In this document: positions 31,751-44,599 of the stretch, piece by piece
Numbering within the stretch: the stretch's first letter is position 1
Layout of the letters: the number at the start of each line of letters is the position of its first letter
Source: Asterella californica
Lineage: Eukaryota; Streptophyta; Marchantiopsida; Marchantiales; Aytoniaceae
NCBI GenBank assembly: GCA_036924285.1
Contig: JAYKYS010000004.1
Coordinates: forward strand, 21,980,001-22,044,000
Direction of reading: 5' to 3'
DNA: 64,000 nt
Notes under the pieces: model-generated
The model's input: the letters and a program-made list of their open reading frames with translations, nothing else
Databases searched by the model: none
What the model was told of the DNA's origin: nothing
Made by a program: the position numbers and the translations under genes

Positions 31751-34500
31751 TATTTTGCGAGGGAAAGCTCGAGACCGACCGCGGGTACAGGAACCACTGG
31801 ATCCCGAATGGATTCTGGGACGCACCCTTGGGTCCATAATCCGTAGGACCGTAACCGACGGTTCATACGGCCTGAGCGGGCTTGTCGTCAAGATAAGCGA
31901 ACAAGGCGTTGTGGCCAGCCGTTGTGAAAGTTGAAACAATTTCGTATCATCTACAGTATGTATAAACCGCACGAATCCGGACGTACTCCCCCCGTCCTCT
32001 ACTGCTTTACACTTTACTCTCGCCATTCCGCTTTTCAACAATTATCTACGACCAAATTTGATTATCATATATGCACCAGAAATTTATTTTACCAAACCCC
32101 TAGAAATAATGTAAGACTTGATCGTATCCCTCTTATACTTTATTTTACTTGATCAGACTTTTCACCTGGAGTTGCCAGTCGTACAAGTCATTTTGCTTAA
32201 TCACACTTACTGTTAGAAGAAAAAGTTATTCATACATAAAAACTAGTAAATCAACCACCTAAATTTAATTTTCCTGGGTCTTTTCTCAAGTCATTGTTCC
32301 TGTCGAAAAGCGACACAAGTCTCTTTTTTTATGTGACTAAGCAACATGACCTGTATGAGTGACAACTCTAGGGCAAAGGTCTGATTAATCAAGAAATTAT
32401 TAGAGGGGTCTGATCAAGTCTGGAATTCGTTGTGCGGGTCTGATCAAGTAAATCTCTGTATATTCACTTCATGACCGTATCAACATGATCGCCATGACAT
32501 GATTGGTTTTATCAGTAGAGATTGGAAGAGTTTCAGCACACTCGTTAATTTATTATCTAACTCTTCTCACAGAACGGTTATATAATAAATTAAATTAAAA
32601 ATAAAATAATTAATTATAAAATTTAGAATTAATTAAAATATAAAGGTTTGGTTAGTAAACAAACCTTTCTTTGTGGAAAGGTTTGGTTATAAACTTCCGA
32701 CCATATAAAATGTATTTCTTATTGGACCTTAACTCTGCATTTTATACGAGAGTCAGGTTGCACCTGATTCACTTCTTTTATGTCTCTAAGGGTAACTCTC
32801 TATCTGCGTGTAAACCCAAACGCTAAACTCTTTTGTCTTAAAGCCATTTAAAAATTTTATTTTCAAAAGAGATTCATGGCATCCAAGGAAAACGAAGCAC
32901 GAAAAGAAAAACTAGAGCAAGGACAGACACCTTCAAACAGAATTTTAAGCGGAGATGTGACTTGTGAAGGTCATCATAGCACATAGTGAACTTCTTTCTC
33001 AAAATGAACCACCTTTGCTCAAACGTTTATTCCGAAGAAGTATGTTCATTAGGAGGTACACTTTTCTCTTACGCAGAAAAAAGTACCCATTAATCTCCTC
33101 ACTCAAACCAATAGCAATGATCGATCCAGTATGTTAGTCCTTCTTTGGTGCTTGTCCTATTCTTCTACTTTTGTCAAAACTTCAGGTTGCAGCATATTCC
33201 TTATATAGTGATAACATGTAACTTCATGAATTCGTAAAACATATTTTATTTATAAGCGCATTATTGTAGAGTAAAGTGCAACTTCTTAATTCCCATAAAC
33301 TACTGATACTATGCGGAGAGCTTTTTGCAATCTTACCTTGTATGTTTTGGGATTCTTGGTGAATGATGTTACCCCGTAAAGAATTTTTTATTTGAAATAA
33401 TTTCACTAAATGAGGTTATTCATAAAACATCAAAACTTGAAACATGTGTTTTAGTGTTTAAAACGAGATCATTACAAAATTGTACTCTTGATTTCTATAA
33501 ATCTACTTTGACGCTAACCAAATGCTACTTGAAGATATAAGCAAAAGTATATTTCTGAGACTTACTACTGTATTTAGAATCTGTTGCTAATCGTGTCGTT
33601 TTTTTCAAATCTTAGAATGCTTGTTGTCTCCTAGTACGCTTAAACCACATTTCGCATATAAAAGAACGGGGATGTCACGATGGCATTCATTCGGCACAGT
33701 AGTAAACTTGGCAGGGAGTCGGAGGGTGATACATTCCAGAACCGGAGCGGGACAAAGTTAATTGTCATTCACACATTAATGGTTTTCAAAATATTATAAA
33801 TTCTAAATAATTTTGGTTGAACAAAATTGAAAAATAGCTTCTTTTCATTTTACAAAAGTAAGAATCTGGCATTTCCGAAAAAGTTTGTAAGTTCTCGTTT
33901 GTGCGGAGCGAGTACTCGGTTGAAAATATAATTTACGTAAGGTTTGTAACACCAAGGTACAAACTGATTTCTAAACCCTTTTATGAAGTGAAGTATAACT
34001 CGTCATAATAACCTCGAGCTAGATGTTTGGTTTGCATGTTCAGAAGGTCAAATAGAGGAAAAAGCATTTTTCACTCAAGCATATATTCAATGATATCTTT
34101 GTTTGCTGCTTTCCAAACCTTTGTGAAATTTATAAATGTTACAACTTAAGGAGAAGAACTAACGAGAAAAATCATTCGAATAAAACACATAAGCGGATTT
34201 GCAACCACATAGATTGTTGACAGAACTTATAATCCGGATGATCCAACAAGTATTTCAAGATCTGTTCCATCTAAAACTGTCAAAGTTGTAATCAACCATA
34301 AACGTTCTTGTAAATAAAGTTTTAGTTCAGTCAAGAAGATTTATCAGATCCTCAAATCGAATCACATGCAAATTCAGGAGAGTTATAGTTTGAGAGAAAA
34401 TCAAAGCATTTACTTCAAAAGATGATGACTAGTCATACATAGTTGATTTATGCGAGATAGTTCACCTTGGCTACTCCATGTCGCATCTGGATCACTAGAT
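31751..34500. other. AT-rich intergenic DNA
   Basis: No gene seen. Contains the foldback member at 32545-32593. AAAGGTTTGGTTA occurs twice (about 32642 and 32680) with an inverted CAAACCTTT between. Repeated GTCTGATCAAGT motifs occur at about 32150-32450. Confidence 0.45.
32545..32593. repeat. Dispersed foldback repeat, member 3
   Basis: TTAATTTATTATCTAAC (32545-32561) pairs with GTTATATAATAAATTAA (32577-32593) with one mismatch. The 15-nt loop TCTTCTCACAGAACG-type is related to those of the other members. Confidence 0.75.
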
Positions 34501-34763
34501 CATGCGCTCATCAAATAAGCAACACAAACTTCCATATTGTTGGAGTTGTCGTCCAATGTCGCACGGACGTGTGATGTGAATGACAATATAGTATCTTTAT
34601 CAGCTCGCGAAAGATGTTATCGTTCCAATTCAAACATCATGTTGCAAGAAAAACTTTGTGCGTGTGGAGAAAAGTGGATCCTCTTCATCACAAACTTGTT
34701 GATAACGAAACTGAAAAATCTCAAACATGTAGTTCTATATTGTACGAGGTCGAGGACATTTTT

Positions 34764-34799
34764 GCATAAAACCACCATGCAGGCATGGTGGCTTTATGC
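34764..34799. other. 17-bp hairpin with 2-nt loop
   Basis: GCATAAAACCACCATGC (34764-34780) faces GCATGGTGGCTTTATGC (34783-34799) with a single mismatch. No further symmetry outside. Function unknown. Confidence 0.55.
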
Positions 34800-34929
34800 G
34801 AGAACGTCATGATAGCACAATGTGTCAAAGAACCTACAATCAAACACCACATATGACGAGTTCAACAGAATTGATGATAACTATATCTTTGGTTATGAAA
34901 ACATATCGGATTCATCATATTGATTAGAG

Positions 34930-35700
34930 ACTGGTTGATTTAGGTCTAGGACTCTTGTATCATGGTCTAGGCATTCTTGTTTGTGCTTGGAGGGTAGCGC
35001 ATCTCATGTGTATTCTGACCCAATGATCGATTGCTTTCTTGATGTCCAAACACAACATAGAAATGTCATACTCGTTCGTGAAATATTGACCTTCTGGTCA
35101 ATTGTCCAATAAACATTCAGCTGAAAACTTGTATGCAGTGTCATGCTTCGCTAGCTCAAGATACATCATCCGATGAGATTGCACTCTCCAACCTCCAACC
35201 TCTCATGTAGCAATCTGCTGAACCGAACGAGACTTCTTGTCGACAACGGAAGCTCCTTGAGCACGAAGTCAGTTCATCAAGTATCTCTTAGTCAGAAGCT
35301 CCAAGTTCGTGGTCACATCGATCTCATCCCTAATACATAGAACTTATTTCTTGATGACATTTTTGCGCTGGTGCCAAAGTCCTTCTAGCTCATAATCCAA
35401 TGACGAGCCAAGATCTCATCAACGGAGGACTTGTTATCGTGCACGACCTCATCAAGCACGATCTCACGTACAATCAACCGATGTATCATCTCTCAAATGC
35501 ACGACCCTCAATTAACAAACGTCTTTGCATGTTTCCACTCAAGTCATGTTCATCGACTAGATCAGACGTTATCATATGCGTCGATGAAATGCATTTGCTG
35601 TTGTACCCATTCTGCATCGAGCCATATCTCAAATCAGCATAGACATCCAAATTCACTACAATAATCGAGTAGTGTTGGAGTCATAAATAATCTCGAGGTA
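34930..35700 (-). pseudogene. Decayed coding-like stretch, family unknown
   Basis: On the minus strand one frame gives protein-like text broken by about four stops: DEIDVTTNLELLTKRYLM, then LRAQGASVVDKKSRSVQQIAT, then GWRVQSHRMMYLELAKHDTAYKF trimmed to its core MMYLELAKHDTAYKF, then YDISMLCLDIKKAIDHWVR. The regularity suggests an old gene, more likely transposon-derived than host. No catalytic motif recognised. Confidence 0.3.
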
Positions 35701-38469
35701 TGAGAGTTATCAACGACTAAAGATGCACATCCATATTTATAAAGCACTCGCCACGAGAAGGATCTACATTCAAGTCGAAGAAGTGTAGAACAAGCTCCTC
35801 ACCTTGCACCTCATCCTTCTTTGCGTGTCGTATCCGTCTACCTAGAAAAGCGCTGGACTTCTGGCTATGGTTGTTTACTCAAGAGGTAGGCCTTTCAGGT
35901 TACAACAAGGCGCTATAAACACTCACACAGGTCTGTAGGATCCTCTAATATGTTCAGAAAGTGAAATTCAAGTCTAACTAGTATAACATAATCAGGCGGT
36001 AAACTTTAACACTCAAGTAGAGGAAAAATATGATGGTTCATCTTACATGTGAAAGAGACCCTACTGAACACACACACGAAGTTTCAGCTTGAGATCAAAT
36101 TCCAGCACCGAGATATGGACATAAACGTTCTAAGTATAGAAATTATGACAGTTTTTGACACCCAAATGGCTATTTCGACCTAGAACAAAAAATTAGCTCG
36201 ATCACTTTCAATGATTCTTACAAGATTTGGAGCGTACAGGATGCTGAACATCCCTGTGAAATTTGACCTCCTGATTGTACACAGTTCTCCAGATCTCGTT
36301 CTCTGAAGTAGCTACTCTAGATTGAGAGCTTTTCATACCCCTTCTGCTTCAGCGGTCGCCCTGAATTACTCAATCACTCAAATGACATGAAACTTTTTGG
36401 ATAGTTGTAGCCATCCTGACAGTGAACGCAACCACACAGGTTTGAAGCGATTATCTCTTTTCTGCTAGAATTGACACTCAAAAATCCAAAACAACAAAAA
36501 TGATGTAATTTCAACTCAATCCGAACTTCAATTTGGCATAACTCATTCTTTATTGCTCCAAATCGATCAAGAATTTCATTGATAGTGATTGGCACGATGA
36601 GCTCTATCTTCTTGTGTTCTTATATTTTCGAATGTCCTTACCAAATGCTCGAACTCCTCTTAAGACCTCTGCTTCTAAGTTTAGAGTTCCACAAAGGACA
36701 AAAATGGACCAATGGGAATTCATAGCTTCACTCCATTGTCCTTTAGTGTCCCAAACCACGTGGTGACTTAATTTCATACATAGGCTACCACGTCAAGCCT
36801 CTAAAGTGTCAGCATAAATCTTAAACTACCTAAAATGATATGCAACCCTGAAAGATAACTCAAACCAGCTAGAAAGCGTGCATGGGCGATAAGTAAATAC
36901 AACCCATGGACTTAAACTCTATCAATATGGTAAACCTAAGTTATGTACTTTGAACATCAAAGATAAATATGAATTCACTTGCACAAGCGTACGAGTTCTT
37001 GAACAAAATAGATAACATACTATCAACCTACTAGGACTCAAAATATATAACATAATAGTGTTAACATCATATGGAAAGGTGTCAAATATATGCATAAAAG
37101 ACTAGAAGTAATATGAGCTAACTACTAGAATTACTAAACTCAAGTGTCGGAGTAGAAGTGTAACATGTAGCCGTCAAGTAACGCGACATCGTCCATCGAT
37201 TAAGGGTTGTCTAAATCCATCTAACATATCTATATTGTCCACTATGAAATAAAAAAAAAGAGGTTGAAGACATCGAAGTTAACTCGCTCTCTCTATATAC
37301 CGAGTCCAACTATAAGTGATAAAAGTACAACATGGTATGTGCACTGGGAGGTCCACACCAATCCCTCATGCTGCACTTGAACTCTCCTCATCATCATCTC
37401 ATACGAGATCTAGAGTCAACAACTGAATCTAATGGCTGTTGAGAGTGAGACACTATTGGTTATACTTAGCGCTCGAGATAAAAATTATGGGACGCTGATT
37501 TTCTACCGATTGCATGAGGTTAAATTTTTTTACAAAATTCCAACCTCCAATAATCGGATTTTTCTTTACAGAAGCATCAGAAACTGGGAGAAGAAAGTGA
37601 TACTTGAAGATGATCCGTTTATTTCTTGTGTGAAGTTATGATAACCGATTCTTTTTTCATGTTTTTGGTTTAAATCATGTTTAAAAATTTTACAATCTGT
37701 TTAAGCAAAAAGATTTTGTGACGAGAGTCACGATATAATCAAGCATAACGATAACGTTAAACACTACACCAACACTAGTCGATGTATCGAATATGATACT
37801 CGGATTGTGTGATGATGAAGACAAAGTCAAGTTTTAGAACTTTTTATTGTTCTTCTGGCAGAATTTGAACTTGTATTCAGGTTTAAGACTTGAATCTCCC
37901 TACCAGTTGGGACCAGAACACATAACTAGTCTATCTAAAAAAACGAAAGCATCAGAAGTACTAAAGTATGTTATGTGCAAGAGGTCAAATACGGAAGATG
38001 AAAACTGAATACCAAAATTGTTAGAATTAAATTTGCTGGTTCTCTGCACCAACCATGTAAATCTGTGGATTATTTACGAAACGACGACGGTGGACAGTGC
38101 TTTTTCAGATCTCGGCTGCATCTGATAGCAAATCTTCGAAAGAGTCCTCAGGTCCTTCTAGGTTCAAACACATAACATTGTCCAAGTTTGCTATATATAG
38201 ATAATTTTTGTACTTCGTCTTAATAACACTCTAAATATTGAATGTCTTCTCATAGTGTGATGTATACACACATTGGACACGAGCAATATCAGCCAAGATA
38301 GATAGTTGTGGATACTTACACTTTAGAGTCTCACTGAAACTTATCATCACCCACAGATCTTTAAACAAAGAGTCCTTGAACTCACTATGTGCGTGAGTTT
38401 TAAACTATTGAAACTCTAACTTTACAGAGAAAGATTGCACAAAAGAGATATGTGAGACCCCACTCACAT
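35701..38469. other. AT-rich intergenic DNA
   Basis: No coding blocks, RNA genes or strong repeats noticed. Frames at 36374-36595 (-) and 37432-37641 (+) are short and unsupported. Confidence 0.45.
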
Positions 38470-40238
38470 GTTTCTCTGTCCCAAAATGAACACAAAGACA
38501 TGGAAGTTCCTTAGACCCTCAATCAGTAAAGGAACTAGTTGAGATGGCATATGTGAAGGAGATAAAATCTTAAATGCTCCAACTAGATCATTGTTAGAAA
38601 ATCTCTGCAATAGCTGCAAACAAATAGATTCAGAAAAACTTTCTGAAAATTCACTGTCTCTTCCAAGTCTATTTCAATCGGTCCTTCTCTAGTTGAACAG
38701 AAAAGAAACTACCTCTTATCTCCGAATGCATATGCTTCAAGAAGCCACCTTTCGGACCATAATCCAACAAAAGATGATACCCAATATCTTCATTGATGAA
38801 GAAAGCATTGAGGTTAACACTAGGATCGACAGTATAATGCATTCGGATGGTAGCTACTTCATTAGCAATCAACACACTTATGGTACTAACATCTAAAAAT
38901 TTCTGCTCAAAACTTCGAGACAACACACTCAAAGATTGTAAAATATTTGCAAGAAAAATAGACAATAGATAGTCTTGAAAGAACGCAGCTTTTTGAAAAG
39001 CTTACTACCTACTCCATGATCCTCGATGGGATCTGCTCAGAGAGAAAATAAAAAACAGACACCAAAGAGTCACAGAGATTAGTTACTGCACTCTAGCGAG
39101 ACAACCAACGTGTTTGATTATAACGCTTCAGGAACTTACGAGAATCTGCAAATTCGGACGGTAAAGCTTCTAACCCTTCTTTTCTTTTAGTAGATCTCTT
39201 AAAATAAAGAGCTATTGTATCAAATCATCTATATCTTCACTAAAGACCACACGCGAAATGTGTCTAGAGGTCTTCAAAAGTGCTAAATTACAACGATGAG
39301 CTACACAATGAGAGGTAAGCATAAAAAGATTGACAATAAGTTTCAATCGTGTTGCAACTCTGTTCTGTATACCAATCATTATTGAAGCTCCATCAAAACC
39401 AAAACTTATCATTTTTTCATGTTCCAACCCCAACACTTTCAACAGTTCGAGAAGAGTTTCTGTTATTGCCTCAGCATGCTTTTCAAACAATCTAATAACA
39501 TCGAGAAAGGTGTTACCACATGTCCTTCTTCCAAAAAAGTTACAAAGATAACCAAATGACCATGCACAACAATATCAGTAGCTTCATCACAAATCAGATA
39601 AAAAATGACTGCGTTAAACTCGAAAAGGTGTACGTTTTTGCATAACATAGCTAATGCTTGTGATCATGTCTACGCACACCTTGTCATCATGATAGATATT
39701 GTCAGTCATATAGGACGAGATAGTTTTTAACATTCTGCAAAGAAGCAGAAACTTTGAAAATGTAATACATTCTCTCTACCTACAAAATAAGCAGCACGAA
39801 ATAAAGTAGTCAGCGTCTTATTGCAAGTCTTGTTCGCTATTTTGTATGCTTGCTTGAAAGCTTATTTTCCTTCGTGTTGATCCAAGCCAAAATCCTATGC
39901 AATGTTGTACTCGCATGATCATGGAAGACTGAGCCTCGGAGATTAACAGCACCAGCTAGAGCAAAAGGTAACTTACTCTTACCACGACATACATTACAAA
40001 ATACTCTTCCAAGGTCCAGAACAAAATATATCCAGTCAAACAAATCGTACCAAGTATCATCCCATAGCTTACATTGGGCCTCTACTCTAGAAATGACATG
40101 CTCGACAACACAATGATATTTTCTTTTGTCGATATTTGCAGAAGAGGTGGAAGATGAAGAAATGGATATGAAACTAGATAGAGCCTTCTGTTTTTTTGAA
40201 AATTTATCTTTATCAGAATTATCTCCACTGGATTTCAT
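38470..40238 (-). pseudogene. hAT-type transposase pseudogene (zinc finger TTF/DUF4371-like)
   Basis: Four or more blocks in order on the minus strand. 40238-39837: an N-terminal Lys/Ser-rich segment, then a TTF/BED-like zinc finger (RVFCNVCRGK ... FHDHASTTLHRIL). 39648-39463: ICDEATDIVVHGHLVIFV, the DUF4371 core. 39490-39212: ISFGFDGASIMIGIQNRVAT and LTSHCVAHRCNLALL, typical of the ZMYM/TTF hAT group. 38965-38669, continuing to about 38470 in another frame, gives C-terminal text. Frameshifts and stops separate the blocks, so the enzyme is dead. Terminal inverted repeats and 8-bp target duplications were not found by eye. Confidence 0.72.
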
Positions 40239-40559
40239 GTTGCGAATTGGAGAGGAAGCAAACTATGAGGTTGACTCTTATAAGAAGAACATTACGAGTA
40301 GTTTGGAACATGAGTAGTTCAGGTGATCTTATTGAAAAGAAACACCAACCATGTCTTCACAAGCATAACTCAGATCACAGGCTGTGGATTGTTACTCACC
40401 TATCGGGAAGAAATGTTAACAGTAATCGAAATGGAGGCCGTAGCCGTTAGAAAATTAGAGTTATGAAAGTTCGCATAGCTCCACAATCATACAATAGCAA
40501 CCACCAACTAAAACCCTCGCTGCAAGACTTCACAAGATCCACCCAACTACACAAAACAA

Positions 40560-41590
40560 ATTATCAGCGTGTCTCTAGGTCAAAAAACCTCAATGGAACC
40601 TCAAAGAAACGAGGAGCGAAAGTAAAGTAGCGGACTCAAAGAAAAAGGTTACAGGCTCCACCGCCGCTCCAGTTTCGAGTCTCGAGTCTCCATTGTGGAC
40701 TGCCATACCGTCTCGCACGTCCAACCTCTCTCGCAACATCCTAACAGCGTCCAAAGAGGACCGCTAGGTTGAAAAACCTTGAAGAAACCTCTAAAAAACA
40801 ATCGGCAAGGAGCAAAGTAAAGCGGCAAACTCAAAGAAAAAGATTACAGGTTCCACCGTCGCTCCAATTCTGAGTCTCCAGTCTCCATTGTGGATTGTTG
40901 TATTGTCCCGCACATCCAACCTCTCCCGCAGCACCTTAACAACGTCTTAAAGTGGACCGCTAGATTTAAAATCCTTGAAGAAACCTCGAAGAAACAATTG
41001 ATAAGGATCAAAAGTAAAGCGATGGACTCAAAGAAAAGATTAACGGCTCCACCGCCGCTCAAGTTCTGAGTCTCGAGTCTCCACTGTGGACTGCCGCACC
41101 GTTCCGCACGTCCAACCTCTCCCGTAGCACCCTAACAACGTCTTAACGTCGTCCGCTAGGTTGAAAAACCTCAAAGAAATCTTAAAGAAACAATATAATC
41201 AGCAAAAGTGCAGCAATGAACTCCAAAAACAATCTCGACTCTCGATGATTGCCGCATCGTCTCGCACGTCCAACCTCTCCCGCTGTTCGTCCATAATGTA
41301 GTAACGTCGCCGCTAGGTCAAAAAATCTCGATAGAACCACGAAGAAACAATACAAGCAGCGGAAGTGCAGCAGCAAACTCCAAAAAAATATCTTGACAGA
41401 TGATCCTCAACTGCTGTCGCACCGTCCAACCTCTCCCGCAGCTCGCCCAAAATATCTTAACGTCACCGCTAGATCAAAAAATCTCGATAGAACCTCGAAG
41501 GAACAATACAAGCAGCGAAAGTGAAGACACAAACTCCAAAAAAGTATCTCGACCGAGTCGATCGAACTCGATCCTCATGCAACACCCTAA
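40560..41590. repeat. Satellite-like tandem array, 165-200 bp units
   Basis: Five units plus a partial one. Each carries CGCACGTCCAACCTCTCCCG, or a variant, then CTTAACGTC...CGCTAG(G/A)T(C/T)AAAAAA(T/C)CT, then GAA(A)CCTCGAAGAAACAAT and AACTCAAAGAAAAA(G). Units begin near 40655, 40850, 41050, 41240 and 41400. Unit length falls from about 197 bp to about 165 bp left to right. The array starts about 300 bp beyond the hAT pseudogene's N-terminal block and could be internal to that element or independent. Confidence 0.75.
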
Positions 41591-41769
41591 CTGTGCTTAA
41601 CATCACGACATCGTTCTAATGTCTTTCGAAGCGTCCTGCATGGTCAGATCTTCACGTTAATTAGTAACCGTGCGATGGATGCAAGATGTCACTATCATAT
41701 GAGAAGCAAGTAGCCCTTACCCATGTGAAGAAAACACAATGTAATAATGTCAAAAAAGATAAAGTGTTA

Positions 41770-41940
41770 ACCAATAATGCTCGTTGTAACCCCATCCACC
41801 CGTAGCCGGGGAGGTGTGAGGTCAAGTCTTCCTGCCAGGAAATCTCAGTCCATGCAAGAGAAACAACATTCTGTTGCAGAAAGCTCCACGTAAAGAAAAA
41901 CTTAATAACAGAGTCCAACGTTTCACATTAAAAGAAGAAA
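41770..41940 (+). repeat. SINE-like dispersed repeat, copy B
   Basis: Partner of 10085-10250. Shared GTGAGGTCAAGTCTTCCTGC, CATGCAAGAGAAACAACA, TTGCAGAAAGCTCCACG and the TTAATAACAGAG tail. The GGTCAAGTCTT position corresponds to the B-box-like stretch of copy A. Confidence 0.45.
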
Positions 41941-43064
41941 GATGATATTTCGCATGTCAAAACGACTGTAAGAAATAAAGAAATAAATAAAAGGATAGTA
42001 ATTATATAAATTAATAATAAATTAATTTTTCTTTTTCTTTTTCCCTTGGCCATTTTCTGTGTTCAAACACACGTGCGAGATACTCCACGTGGCAAGTTGG
42101 CATTTTGTCCATTCCAGGTTTCGATCTGAGTGGCTGCACACCTGCCAGATTAATACCGAGACTTCTGGATATCCAGCTTATGTGGAAAATAATGTCAGTC
42201 AGATTTCAAATACAGTTAAACTTCAGTATTCTAAATGCCGGAAGTTTTCAGGCATTCTGCAATCAATCGACCCATCGACGCTGGAACGTTCTCATAAAGT
42301 TCCAGCTGCAGCTCTTCTTTGAGATTCTATGACATTACGTTTGTTGAGTTGTTTTAGGTGACATTCTGCAGCTGTTATGTTATCCCGCAATGACGTTCTC
42401 CAGTCACTTGTTTGGTGGAAGCTGCCAAGCGTTTCCAGTGCTTGAATTGCAAATCTTGACAGTGCGTTTAATTTACAAATAATCTAAACCTAGTGCTAGG
42501 AATATTGTGTGTAAAAATGTGTTAAAAACTATCTAATATATACATGTGAACTAGTAACTTACATTAGGACGATTTCCATTTTTTAATTCTGCTTCCTACT
42601 TTAAATCCAGTCTATTATTTGCATGCATTCTACTTGTATAGCACTTATTACTTCTTTTTATCACTATGACTACTATCATGAGCTTATCTTGTAAGCTATA
42701 ATTAATATCTGTCCTGTGTTATGTTAGCATCTTTTGGCAATAACATTTTAGGAACATGCTCTTTCAAATCTTTCATCATATTAGTTTTTCAGTTTAGAAA
42801 TGTAAGACTTCCATAACAGTTAACCATGTTTCCTTTCACTCTAACCAAGGAGACAATGCGCGAGCTAAGCACATCATATACTTGATGACCAAATCTACTT
42901 AACATGTTCAACTACACCGGCTACAATAGCGTAAAAAACTATTGGCAAAATCTATCATTATAGAAAGATCATTACGTTTCATTGTTCTAACTAAATGAAA
43001 AACATCATATATATTTTAGTACAATATCTAGTATATTAATTGAGCTATTATCACAAATAACTGC
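41941..43064. other. AT-rich intergenic DNA
   Basis: No gene recognised. Frames at 42059-42332 (+) are unsupported. Confidence 0.45.
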
Positions 43065-43118
43065 AAAAAAATCACCGACTCTCCGAGCAATTCATCTCGG
43101 AGAGTCGGTGATTTTTTT
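43065..43118. other. Perfect 23-bp hairpin
   Basis: Left arm 43065-43087 and right arm 43096-43118 are exact reverse complements around the 8-nt loop CAATTCAT. Arm core ATCACCGACTCTCCGAG. The arms end in A7/T7. Symmetry stops abruptly outside. No decay, so it is recent or maintained. Confidence 0.85.
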
Positions 43119-43614
43119 GATGATAACTAATAACATGAACTTCTAACCGATAATCTTTATCTTCCACCAATGGATCCGAATTGTTCCCATCACAATCACT
43201 TGGAATCATTTTTCTGTTCAGTATCCTTTCCAATATTCGTCTATTCCTCTTTGCTTGACATTCACGTAACATACTTACCTTTTAAATTCTTGAATCTTAT
43301 AATATGATACATAAACTTCAAAACCTATGGGGGAATAATACTACAACAAATCCCATTAAGTAGTTCTTCTATAGTTACCCGTTCCCTTTCATTTTCGGCA
43401 AAAATCCAAAAAATCTTACGCAATAATTATAATCTTTGCGGGACGAAGCTCGAAACCTCACCTAAAAGTAAACAAAAGTGAAAACATCGTATAGAGTTAT
43501 GTAAAACGGGTGATAAATAAACAGAGAAGGAAGTTATTTGTAGATCCAGAAGTACATATGAAATATGAATTGAAAACGAAGTGAGAAGACACAGAACAAA
43601 AAAGAAAGAAGTTA

Positions 43615-44182
43615 TCAGAGCTCATAGTAATCTCGTCCTTTGCACCGACAGAGTGGTCTCAGCTCTGAACTGTTGCAATGACTTCCTTGACTGCTGCTCG
43701 CTGGAACTTCCTTGTCTGCAACGTACTGCAAGTATCTGAGTTGAAATTTGACACGGCTTTCCCGGTTGAACTCTTGCTCGCAAAAGATCTGTCCTCTGTT
43801 ACTCCATAGCCATTCCTTACTGAAGCAAATGACAAATGACGAAGTCCTCCCACGAACTGCTGCTCGCCCGAGAGTTACTACGTCGTTGGATACTACGACG
43901 ACACAAGAGCAGTCCCGGCCCCCGAGTTTAACTGCTGTCGTGTGAGAAGCTTCATCTGCAAGAAGTCAAACAGAAACAGGATCTCAGTCCACCTGAACCG
44001 CTAGTCTCCAGAGAAATGCCTTTCGTAAAGGACCAAACGAAGTCTCCGTCTTTCTTGCGCTTCAGAATACTGCTCTTTTCATCTTTTGCTCTTGATGTTA
44101 CTGCTGCCCCCTGCATATGCTCTTCGTGTCGCCATGTGAGAGAGCAGAAAAAAGTGACCTGCGAGGCCTCTGAAGTTGACAC
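43615..44182 (-). CDS. Unrecognised coding-like locus, last exon 43955-43615
   Basis: From a good acceptor (GACTTCTTGCAG, ends 43956), 113 codons stay open to TGA at 43615, with FSKEWLWSNRGQIFCEQEF and VKFQLRYLQYVADKEV. The block has a real protein look but no family comes to mind. The preceding coding-like block (44182-43993) begins near MSTSEASQVTFFC and is Lys-rich. Joining the two would need a 37-nt intron (43992-43956), shorter than normal plant introns. The true upstream exon may therefore be elsewhere, for example the coding-like stretch at 44513-44322. Function unknown. Confidence 0.38.
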
Positions 44183-44599
44183 AACTCACGGCTTAGAAAT
44201 CTTATCCAATTCTCAAGGCTCAGCGACAATTAGGATATGACATGCAGATTACATCTGTTAAGGACTGTCCAAAAGCGTTTGAACAAAGCTAGTGGTAGTC
44301 TGTGATGGCAGTTTGGCGGGGCTACAGCACTTTCTGTCCAACCATGACACTCCAACCCGCTCGAAAACTAGAAAAACAGTGCTTCCACCAAACGAGTTCG
44401 TTTGTAGTGGGCCACGCACTTGTACCTAGAAGTTCAGCCCCTGCATGGGAAAAGTTCGGGCATCTGGTTTCGGCAACGGATCCCTTCACTTCCATCGAGC
44501 GGATTAGGGCCACTCAAACCTTTCCCCAAAATGGAACTTACAGGATTCATATGAGAAGATGTGAGTTCAAAGTGTCAGGCTCTTAGAGGCGACTTCAGG

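Noticed and set aside
40560..41590. CRISPR-like array
   Set aside because: Units are 165-200 bp with no unique spacers, and the genome is eukaryotic; it is a satellite.
43065..43118. Rho-independent terminator
   Set aside because: Looks like one (stem plus T7), but the context is plant nuclear intergenic DNA with no bacterial genes.
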